NCBI GenBank assembly: GCA_016721315.1
Contig: JADKIL010000014.1
Coordinates: forward strand, 1 to 64,000
Direction of reading: 5' to 3'
Source of the DNA: Candidatus Villigracilis vicinus
GTDB lineage: Bacteria; Chloroflexota; Anaerolineae; Anaerolineales; Villigracilaceae
DNA: 64,000 bases
A program made the translations under genes and the position numbers. The notes under the pieces are model-generated. The model worked only from the letters and a program-made list of their open reading frames with translations. It was not told the DNA's origin and did not search any database. This document shows, piece after piece, positions 15,720 through 22,650 of the stretch (its first letter is position 1; every line of letters starts with the position of its first letter).

Positions 15720-17438
15720 TTATGGGTTTCCAAACCCTAATTCTCTACTTATCTCCTCACTACTCCTCTTGCCCTTCCCCCCGCCCATCTCCTTCCAAAA
15801 CGCCTCATCATACCTGCGTGACCGTACAGGCAGCGGCATCGGCACACCCCAACCGAGCAACAGCACCTCTTCCTTCGGTTGCAAACGCGCCAGCATCCCG
15901 CGCAGAGATTCGCGCCCCGAAAGACCCGAAAGCACCGCCTGAATATCCAGGTCATCGCCCAGCCAGCCGCTGATGCGCGTGCCCAACTGACTCATCACCT
16001 CATCATAGATCTGCGACGGACGCTGGTCCACGATCAACAACGTCACATAATATTTGCGTAGCTCGCGCGCGATGGTCGCAAAGGTCGTCTGCGCCGCCAT
16101 CTCGCGGTTGAGCAGTTTATGCGCCTCCTCCACCACAATGATCAACGGCTTCGGCTCCGCTTTGCCGTGCGTGCGGAACTCATTCGTCTTCTTCTCCCAC
16201 GCCGCGCGGATTCTTCGCGTCAGCAAATTCGACACCAGCAGATAATCCAAATCACTCTCATGCTCGCCGAACGACAGCACCACATGCTTGCCCGCCTCCA
16301 ACGACTGGATGATCTGCGCCACCGAGTCCGCTGCAGGGTTGTCCACGATATAGGGTTGGCTGAACAGCCGTCGCAGTTTGTCATGAAGCGCTTCCGCCGC
16401 CATCACATTCACACCGTTCTCCATCGCCCACTTCGCCACACTTCCCTCCGCAGGCACTTCCTTCGTCTTGCCGCGCTCATCTTCGATCACAACCGTCTCA
16501 CGGCTCATCGCACGGAACGCCGCAAACCACTTATCCTTGAACGTGCCATACAACGCATTCAGAATCGTCGGCGTGGTCTCGCGCAGATTCAACTCGCGTG
16601 AAAGCGTTTCAATATCAGATGTGGAAATATCACCCGTTGAGATTTCCAAATTAAAGTCAACTTGATTGCCTCTGATGGTGCTTCCTGCTCCCAAGCCAAC
16701 GCATCGGACTCCGCTCTTGAACAGGGTCTTCAAACCCTTCACGGCTTTTTTCGTGTCTGACGCCACATCGTCAAACCCATACTCGTTGTGCATGTCCAGC
16801 ACCAGCACCGCCGCCTGATTGTGCTTCATCAACCCCGCCAGCACCAAACGCGTCAGGAACGACTTACCCGTGCCCGTCGCCCCGAACACTCCCGACGAGC
16901 GCTGCACGAACTTATCCAAGTCAATGCACACAGGATGATTCTGCTCGCGCGTATACCCGATGACAAAATTGCTTTCCTTATTCGGGTCACCGAAGATCTC
17001 GGCGATATCGCCCTCATTCGCCAGCGACACGACCGCATGGTGCGGCGGCACATTCTTGACGGGCAAAATGCGCGGCGCATCTTTCAAGCCCGCATCAATC
17101 TTGCCCTGCCAATCCTTATACTCAGGCGTGCCCAATTCAGGACCCACCTCCAGCATCAGATTCGGCAGCACCTCAAGGTTCGCATACAACGTCTGTCCAT
17201 GCAGCGCCTTGGCGATGTGCGCAGGGAAGCGCACCTCCGTCTGCTCATCCGCAAACCGCGGATCTGTCGCACCGAGATTGATGTCGGTCACAATGCCGTA
17301 ATAATTCCATTGTCCGCTCTGGATGACGACAAACGCCCCCTCCTGAATCTCCTGCGGAGAAACCGTGAGCCGCACGCGGAAGTTTTCTTTCAATCCGCCA
17401 CCGACGAGATAACCAATTTGAGTTCGTTGTATGTTCAT
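15720..17438 (-). CDS. herA: HerA-type hexameric DNA translocase/helicase
   Basis: A 572-residue HerA/FtsK-superfamily ATPase. An N-terminal beta-rich HAS-barrel region (1-60, IGYLVGGG, VVIQSG, YGIVTDI) precedes Walker A GATGTGKS (186-193), AVLVLDMHNEYGF, Walker B KPLIIVVEEAHKLL, an arginine/sensor region LLIVDQRPSQIYDEVMSQL, and the C-terminal GWGVPMPLPVRSRRY. HerA hexamers pump DNA through the ring and feed it to NurA. The ATG at 17438 follows GAAGAGG on the minus strand; upstream in-frame codons lie in a palindromic repeat. It is the last gene of the nurA operon. Confidence 0.9.
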   Translation of the reverse strand: MNIQRTQIGYLVGGGLKENFRVRLTVSPQEIQEGAFVVIQSGQWNYYGIVTDINLGATDPRFADEQTEVRFPAHIAKALHGQTLYANLEVLPNLMLEVGPELGTPEYKDWQGKIDAGLKDAPRILPVKNVPPHHAVVSLANEGDIAEIFGDPNKESNFVIGYTREQNHPVCIDLDKFVQRSSGVFGATGTGKSFLTRLVLAGLMKHNQAAVLVLDMHNEYGFDDVASDTKKAVKGLKTLFKSGVRCVGLGAGSTIRGNQVDFNLEISTGDISTSDIETLSRELNLRETTPTILNALYGTFKDKWFAAFRAMSRETVVIEDERGKTKEVPAEGSVAKWAMENGVNVMAAEALHDKLRRLFSQPYIVDNPAADSVAQIIQSLEAGKHVVLSFGEHESDLDYLLVSNLLTRRIRAAWEKKTNEFRTHGKAEPKPLIIVVEEAHKLLNREMAAQTTFATIARELRKYYVTLLIVDQRPSQIYDEVMSQLGTRISGWLGDDLDIQAVLSGLSGRESLRGMLARLQPKEEVLLLGWGVPMPLPVRSRRYDEAFWKEMGGGKGKRSSEEISRELGFGNP

Positions 17439-17460
17439 AAAAACCTCTTCATTATTCTTC

Positions 17461-17557
17461 GTCATTGCGAGGAGCGCCTTTGCTCTTTGCGACGAAGCAA
17501 TCCCATGATTAAGTCCGAGATTGCTTCGGGCGGAAGAGCATCGCCCTCGCAATGACG
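17461..17557. repeat. ~93-bp palindromic repeat, copy B
   Basis: It starts GTCATTGCGAGGAG, has GAAGCAATCCC and GAGATTGCTTCGGG inverted in the centre, and ends CCCTCGCAATGACGG. It separates the herA gene from its upstream partner within the minus-strand operon. Confidence 0.85.
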
Positions 17558-17568
17558 GAAAACTCTAA

Positions 17569-18162
17569 TTACGAAATATCCGCTAAAGCCCCTAAAACAC
17601 TCATAAGGGTTGGATAATCATCTCGCAACAATGTAATCACTTCCTGCGTCGCGGACTCGATCCAGCGCGTGCCATCCGCGCCTCGTGCCTTGCCCGCCTG
17701 CAAAATATGCGCCGCGAGCACTTCACCCACAGGCACATCCTTGCCATTCAAGATATGACGGAAATACCCGAACTTCTCGGTGAACCGTACCATATCCTTA
17801 TCCTCACACAAATAGATCACATCCAAGCTCAGCGGTGGGCGCGGCGGCAGCAGGTGATGGATTTTGCCATCCTGCTCATACCCCACCGCCAGCACGGACA
17901 TTTCCACGGGCACAATGCGCCGCTCGCGGTTGTCCTTCATCACTTCCTCGCTCACACCGTCAGCAGTCACGAGTTGACGCACCAGCCCATCATCATCAAT
18001 GTGAATATCGTGGATGAGTCCATACACCTGATACCCATCCCCCAGCGGCGCGCGGACAAGCGCCCCGAACGAAGGCACGCTCAACTGATTCACGCGGCAG
18101 CCCGCTGTGAACCCTGAAATCCCTGCACTCAGTAAACGTCCGATCTCGATTGGTTGTGTCAT
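17569..18162 (-). CDS. HerA-associated small protein, possibly with a HAS-barrel-like domain
   Basis: A 197-residue soluble protein. The first half is beta-rich (GFTAGCRVNQLSVPSFGALV, YQVYGLIHDIHIDDDG) and resembles the HAS-barrel region at the HerA N-terminus; the second is helical (FGYFRHILNG, LLRDDYPTLMSVLGAL). There are no ATPase or nuclease motifs. It lies directly upstream of herA and downstream of the membrane gene, so it may be a HerA-loading or NurA-HerA adaptor. The function is inferred from position and partial resemblance. Confidence 0.5.
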   Translation of the reverse strand: MTQPIEIGRLLSAGISGFTAGCRVNQLSVPSFGALVRAPLGDGYQVYGLIHDIHIDDDGLVRQLVTADGVSEEVMKDNRERRIVPVEMSVLAVGYEQDGKIHHLLPPRPPLSLDVIYLCEDKDMVRFTEKFGYFRHILNGKDVPVGEVLAAHILQAGKARGADGTRWIESATQEVITLLRDDYPTLMSVLGALADIS

Positions 18163-18166
18163 GTAG

Positions 18167-18904
18167 TTATTCTCCCTGTATCTTTTTAGGGTACTTAATT
18201 ATTAAGAACTTTTTTCTAAGTCGTTTCATCCCATCCCAATGAAGGGGCAGGAGTAGGATAAAGCAAATAACACAAACTGAGAAAAAATCATTATTTGCAC
18301 TTAATTTACGAATTGCAGGATGGTCATCAGTAACTAATGCCATTATGAATGTTTTATTATCTACATTATTAATAAATTGTGGTGAGCTTGGTGAATTTGA
18401 GATTTCACTTCCGTCATGTGCGGTAATAATTGCATCAACAAATAGCAATGTCACCTTATCTTTCCAAATCTCTATAAAAACTTTTCGGTTTTTATAGAGA
18501 TTCATTTCGAAAAACGATGCATCTTCAATAGATGGAACGTACAAATCAGAAACATTCATATCTATTTTGTTGAAGAAAACACCAGGCGTTATGACAGCTT
18601 TATAATTTTTTAATGGGGAAAAAACTAATAATTGATAGTTTACATTCTTTTCAGTGGAGGTTTTTCCTTGTTTATTTAAAGTGGTGATAGAGGTGTTTTT
18701 TTCTTTGCTTTCGATAATTTGCGATTCCACCTTTTCTCGGCAAATCCCTTCATCACTACATGGCTTCGCAGATAGGTATTCTTCTAATTCTATTCCGGTG
18801 ATTTTCATACGGAAATAAGAGAAAACAATCGCAACCAAACAAAACATGGTGACAATAGCCTGTATTGACAATAAATTTGTAACGAAATCTCGGGCTTTAC
18901 CCAT
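18167..18904 (-). CDS. AT-rich membrane protein inside the nurA-herA operon
   Basis: A 245-residue protein I do not recognise. It has an N-terminal membrane helix (SIQAIVTMFCLVAIVFSYF), a ~165-residue mostly polar region and a C-terminal membrane helix (FFSVCVICFILLLPLHW), then a basic tail. If the helices cross the membrane, the middle is probably outside the cytoplasm. It overlaps nurA by eight bases and ends four bases before the next gene, so it is translated within the operon. Its DNA is much more AT-rich than nurA and herA, pointing to separate acquisition. Confidence 0.6.
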   Translation of the reverse strand: MGKARDFVTNLLSIQAIVTMFCLVAIVFSYFRMKITGIELEEYLSAKPCSDEGICREKVESQIIESKEKNTSITTLNKQGKTSTEKNVNYQLLVFSPLKNYKAVITPGVFFNKIDMNVSDLYVPSIEDASFFEMNLYKNRKVFIEIWKDKVTLLFVDAIITAHDGSEISNSPSSPQFINNVDNKTFIMALVTDDHPAIRKLSANNDFFSVCVICFILLLPLHWDGMKRLRKKFLIIKYPKKIQGE

Positions 18905-20093
18905 ATTTCGTTCTCCCCTTCAAATCCTTCGCAGACTGTTTAAACGAACCATCTTCAACGTCTTCGTTATTTCTTCTTAATTCCAGTGACAGCATCTGCT
19001 CGATCTGCTGTTTTTCTTCATTCTTTACCACTGCCGTCTCATGCGCGCGATGTAGAAGATAGGGATACGGCTTGCTGCCCATCATGCGGCATTGCTCCAC
19101 CAAAACGGCATGGAGTAAATCCAGTTGCTTTTTATCATCCACCACCCAGCGCGGAATTTCCACGCGCACGGGCCAGGGGTGTCCTTCGCTGCCGACGTTG
19201 AGGTAGAAGAAATGCAATTCTAAAACGCCTTTGTAGCTTTTTTCGGAAGTGGATTGAATCTTGAACACCGCCGAACGATGACCCGGCGGAAGCAGTTGGA
19301 ATAATTTGTTTCCATAGCCAAACAGCCAGCGGTCTGTGACGTATTTCAGCGGCGGGGCATTGCGCAGTTTTTCCATCTCTTCGGGGATGGTGATCTGAGT
19401 CAGTTCCAATAATTTCACAACCAAACTAGATGAAGGCTTGTCAATATACCCCGCTGAGATAATGCCGCGTCCCTGCAAGCGCGAGAGGACGGAGATGTAC
19501 TTGTCCACGGTGTTGCGATACATGTTGGCATTATCAATATCTTTGGCACGGAAGATTTCCAGTGTGCCGTCTGTAAATGAAACGACCGAGCCTTTCATGC
19601 CCTTGCTCATCTTTTCGATGACGCTGCGTTCAGCAAGGTCACGCCGCAGGGCAACGCCGCCATCGGTGGTGAGTCCGTTCTCTTCGATGGCGTCGCCAAA
19701 GAAAAGTTCGCTTTCTACTTCTACGGTGGGGGTTTCGCCGGAGTTTGGCTTTAGTGAAATTGCCCCCACGTTGATGACGCAAAATTGAACCGGGCTGTGA
19801 CGGTCCGCGATGGCTTGAGAACCGTCAGCGGCGATGAGTGTGGCTTGGGATGTTGAATCAGGTGCGGGGTAGGAGGAGGCGAGGGCTTCATCCAATGGCA
19901 CGGCACAGCGAATATTGGCATCCGCCGTTTTGGCAGAGTCCACTTTGGAGCGCAGGAAGTCCAGATCAGAAGAATGTCTTTCGAGGAGCTCTTGCGCCAA
20001 TTTCTGCGCGTCCTCTTTCTTCTGTTTTCTTTCCTTGGCGCCTTTACCCACTTCCTTGATCTGTGTGTAGATTTCCTGATAGTTTATTGGCAT
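18897..20093 (-). CDS. nurA: NurA-domain nuclease
   Basis: A 398-residue NurA protein: a basic coiled N-terminus (KEVGKGAKERKQKKED), motif I LIAADGSQ with catalytic-type Asp90, VEVESELFFGDA, LRRDLAERSVIEKM, motif FTDGTLE with Asp175, RGIISAGYIDKPSSS and a C-terminal conserved region with PYPYLLHRAHETAVV. NurA dimers degrade DNA ends and work with HerA, which translocates the substrate. It is the first gene of a four-gene minus-strand operon ending in herA, divergent from the SIMPL lipoprotein. In bacteria such pairs may act in repair or in defence against foreign DNA. Confidence 0.85.
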   Translation of the reverse strand: MPINYQEIYTQIKEVGKGAKERKQKKEDAQKLAQELLERHSSDLDFLRSKVDSAKTADANIRCAVPLDEALASSYPAPDSTSQATLIAADGSQAIADRHSPVQFCVINVGAISLKPNSGETPTVEVESELFFGDAIEENGLTTDGGVALRRDLAERSVIEKMSKGMKGSVVSFTDGTLEIFRAKDIDNANMYRNTVDKYISVLSRLQGRGIISAGYIDKPSSSLVVKLLELTQITIPEEMEKLRNAPPLKYVTDRWLFGYGNKLFQLLPPGHRSAVFKIQSTSEKSYKGVLELHFFYLNVGSEGHPWPVRVEIPRWVVDDKKQLDLLHAVLVEQCRMMGSKPYPYLLHRAHETAVVKNEEKQQIEQMLSLELRRNNEDVEDGSFKQSAKDLKGRTKYG

Positions 20094-20249
20094 GGCTAAG
20101 CTACCTTAGAACATTTGTGCAATTCTAGCCGTTAATGGGTCAAAATTCAAGTATAGTACCTCCAAAGTTACAAAAGAAAGGGACAGTGGGAACTTTTTTT
20201 GCTTAAGGGCGTCTTTATGGTGCATAATCAATGTATAAAGGAGATCAAT

Positions 20250-20975
20250 ATGAACAAGAAGTATTTTGCTTTTGCCATTTTAACGGTATTTACCCTGGTG
20301 CTCAGTGCCTGCGGACCAACCACCATCAATCAGGCGGCCCCCGAATTAGCGCGGACCTTGAATGTGACTGGACTCGGTGTCGTCTACCTTACGCCAGATA
20401 TCGTTTACATTAATATCGGTGTGAACACCCAGCGTGAGAATGCATCTGAAGCCGTGGCGATCAATAAGGAACAGACCAACGCGGTCATTCAGGCGATCAA
20501 GGATTTCGGTGTAGACCCGAAAGACATCCGCACCACGAACTTTAGCATTTGGTCGAACCCGCAGTATGATGAATTTGGTCAGGTTAAGGGCTCGAACTAC
20601 GCGGTGGACAACACTGTCAACGTGACCGTGCGTGATCTCGACAAACTCGGTGACCTGCTCGACGCCGCCATTCAGGCGGGTGCCAACAGCATCTACAGCA
20701 TCCAATTCGATGTGGAAGACAAGACCGAAGCCACCAAGCAAGCCCGCACTCAGGCTGTGGAAGACGCCAAAGTTGAAGCGCAGGAATTGGCAGATGCCGC
20801 CGGTGTTTCACTGTTGACCATTGATAACATCAGTTACTATGAAAGCAGCCCCACCCCCTACTATGAAGGCAAGGGCGGCGGCGGTGGCGCAGTCAGCGAA
20901 TCGGCTGCTGTACCGATCCAGCCGGGTCAACTGGCCATCAGCGTAACGGTCAACATTACCTACTCGATCAAGTAA
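20250..20975 (+). CDS. SIMPL-domain (DUF541) lipoprotein
   Basis: A 241-residue lipoprotein: an N-terminal signal with LVLSAC, whose Cys is the lipidation site, then a SIMPL/DUF541 domain (VTGLGVVYLTPDIVYINIGV, QAIKDFGVDPKDIRTTNFSI, VTVRDLDKLGDLLDAAIQAG, TQAVEDAKVEAQELADAAG, SVTVNITYSI). SIMPL proteins are extracytoplasmic oligomers of poorly known function. AAAGGAG lies six bases before the ATG. A Gly-rich patch near the C-terminus is unusual. It is a single-gene unit closed by a terminator. Confidence 0.9.
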   Translation: MNKKYFAFAILTVFTLVLSACGPTTINQAAPELARTLNVTGLGVVYLTPDIVYINIGVNTQRENASEAVAINKEQTNAVIQAIKDFGVDPKDIRTTNFSIWSNPQYDEFGQVKGSNYAVDNTVNVTVRDLDKLGDLLDAAIQAGANSIYSIQFDVEDKTEATKQARTQAVEDAKVEAQELADAAGVSLLTIDNISYYESSPTPYYEGKGGGGGAVSESAAVPIQPGQLAISVTVNITYSIK

Positions 20976-20986
20976 AAGACCTTTCT

Positions 20987-21017
20987 AACCCCTCCTCAAA
21001 TTGAGGAGGGGTTTTTA
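20987..21017 (+). terminator. Rho-independent terminator after the SIMPL gene
   Basis: CCCCTCCTCA pairs with TGAGGAGGGG around a short AAT loop and is followed by TTTTTATAT, 12 bases after the stop codon. Confidence 0.92.
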
Positions 21018-21120
21018 TATCCATTCGCCGCAAATGTGTTTTGTTGGGACGGACTTCCCCCTCTCCAGGCAGCAGCCGCCTGAGTTAATTGTTTTTTGAG
21101 GAGGATGGGTGGGGGTGGCT

Positions 21121-21126
21121 TATAAT
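21121..21126 (+). promoter_or_regulatory. -10 box of the beta-hydroxyacid dehydrogenase gene
   Basis: A perfect TATAAT lies 29 bases before the ATG at 21156, with AAGGAG as ribosome site. A weak TTGAGG lies 19 bases upstream. This unit has a normal leader, unlike several leaderless genes in the window. Confidence 0.6.
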
Positions 21127-21155
21127 CACGCCATTCTCACTCAAGGAGTCTCTTT

Positions 21156-22046
21156 ATGTTAAGAGTTGGTTATATCGGTTTGGGATTGATGGGCAAATCC
21201 ATTGCGCGGAATATCATGAAAGCCGGGTTCCCGCTCGTGGTTCACAACCGTTCACGCGCAGCGATAGATGAACTGGTTGCCGAAGGGGCTGTCGCGGCGA
21301 ATTCACCCAAAGAGGTTGCCGAACTGGTGGATATCGTCTTTACCAACCTGCCCGATTCACCCGATGTGGAAAAGGTGGCATTGGATGCTGTAAACGGAAT
21401 CATCGCAGGCGGGCGCAAGGGACTCATCATGGTGGATAATTCGACCATTAAACCAGCCTCCGCTCGTTTAATTGCAGAGAAGTTAAAAGAAAAAGGCATC
21501 CTCGCGCTTGATGCGCCCGTCTCGGGCGGCGACATTGGCGCGAAGAACGGCACACTCACCATCATGGTCGGTGGCGAAGCGGAAGCGCTCGAAAAAGTGA
21601 TGCCGGTCTTTCAGGCAATGGGCAAAACAGTGACGCACGTCGGCGAAGCGGGTGCGGGGCAGGTAGCCAAGGCAGCGAATCAGATCATGGTCGCAGCGCA
21701 GATGGTAGCAATGGGCGAATTGCTGGTCTTCGCAAAGAAGGCAGGTGTGGACCCGAAGAAAGTAGTCGATGCCATCAAGGGCGGCGCAGCCCAATGCTGG
21801 TCGCTTGACGTCAAGCCGCCGCGCCTGTTCGATGGCAACCGCACACCCGGTTTCAAGGCACACATGCAGTTGAAAGACATGGGCATTGTATTGGATACAG
21901 CGAAGGAATACGGCATTCCGGTTTCTTCGGCAGAAGAGCACACAAAATTCTTCCAGAGGATGGTCGAGCAAGGCATGGGCGAATTGGACAATTCTGCCGT
22001 GGTGGGAGTCATCGAAAAATTGGCAGGTGTTGGGATTTTGGATTAA
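21156..22046 (+). CDS. beta-hydroxyacid dehydrogenase (3-hydroxyisobutyrate dehydrogenase/tartronate semialdehyde reductase family)
   Basis: A 296-residue NAD(P)-dependent oxidoreductase with VGYIGLGLMGKSIARN (Rossmann loop), FTNLPDSPDV, substrate motif DAPVSGGDIGAKNGTLTIMVGG, GAGQVAKAANQI with the catalytic lysine, and a C-terminal helical domain with FKAHMQLKDMGI. It probably interconverts a short beta-hydroxyacid and its semialdehyde; members share these motifs, so the substrate cannot be fixed. It stands alone between the SIMPL unit and a redoxin. Confidence 0.9.
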   Translation: MLRVGYIGLGLMGKSIARNIMKAGFPLVVHNRSRAAIDELVAEGAVAANSPKEVAELVDIVFTNLPDSPDVEKVALDAVNGIIAGGRKGLIMVDNSTIKPASARLIAEKLKEKGILALDAPVSGGDIGAKNGTLTIMVGGEAEALEKVMPVFQAMGKTVTHVGEAGAGQVAKAANQIMVAAQMVAMGELLVFAKKAGVDPKKVVDAIKGGAAQCWSLDVKPPRLFDGNRTPGFKAHMQLKDMGIVLDTAKEYGIPVSSAEEHTKFFQRMVEQGMGELDNSAVVGVIEKLAGVGILD

Positions 22047-22053
22047 CTTCTTC

Positions 22054-22122
22054 ACCACAGAGAACACAGAGAGCACGGAGAGCCTTTTTTAATTTCTCTG
22101 TGAGCACTGTGCCCTCTGTGGT
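22054..22122. repeat. palindromic repeat (ACCACAGAGA family)
   Basis: Left arm accacagagaacacagag and right arm ctctgtgagcactgtgcc/ctctgtggt are inverted. It occupies the gap between the dehydrogenase and redoxin genes. Confidence 0.6.
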
Positions 22123-22134
22123 TGATTCTTTTTT

Positions 22135-22638
22135 ATGGAAATCAACCACCCCGCTTCCGACTTTGAATTGCCCGACCTCAACGGCAATGTACACCGCCTT
22201 TCCGAGTATCGAGGGCGCATTGTCATTGTCAACTTTTGGTCATGCGAATGCCCGCACTCGGAGCGCACCGATAAAGCCATCATATCCATGTTCGTGCAGT
22301 GGCAGGACGATGTGACCATGCTCACCATCGCATCGAATCGCAACGAGTCCGTTGAGGCGCTGCAAGAGGCTGCTGAAAGCCGCCGCCTGCCCACCGTCCT
22401 GTGGGATGCGGATTGCGCAGCAGCGGATCTCTTCGATGCACAGACCACACCGCATGTCTTCGTCATCGACCGGGAAGGCATCCTACGCTATCGCGGCTCA
22501 GTGGATGATGTCTCCTTTCGCCAAAGGAAGCCCACACGCTTCTTTCTGGACGAGGCGGTTGAGTCGCTGCTCGCCGGGCAGCTGCCCACGCTGACAGAAT
22601 CTCCCGCCTACGGCTGTGCCATTGTGCGCGAAGTTTGA
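22135..22638 (+). CDS. thioredoxin-fold redoxin (AhpC/TSA-TlpA type)
   Basis: A 167-residue cytoplasmic thioredoxin-fold protein without a signal peptide: ASDFELPDLNGNVHRLSEYRG, RIVIVNFWSCECPHSE, TPHVFVIDREGILRYRGSVDD with the conserved cis-Pro region. Its active-site block reads Cys37-Glu-Cys39-Pro-His-Ser42, so the usual CxxC is CxxS with an extra upstream Cys. It could be a 1-Cys peroxiredoxin-like enzyme or use Cys37-Cys39. Its stop overlaps the promoter of the next gene. Confidence 0.8.
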   Translation: MEINHPASDFELPDLNGNVHRLSEYRGRIVIVNFWSCECPHSERTDKAIISMFVQWQDDVTMLTIASNRNESVEALQEAAESRRLPTVLWDADCAAADLFDAQTTPHVFVIDREGILRYRGSVDDVSFRQRKPTRFFLDEAVESLLAGQLPTLTESPAYGCAIVREV

Positions 22639-22650
22639 TAGAATCAAACC

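Noticed and set aside
16788..17555. A 255-codon plus-strand frame
   Set aside because: It is a shadow of the herA gene on the opposite strand, whose Walker motifs and ribosome site are convincing.
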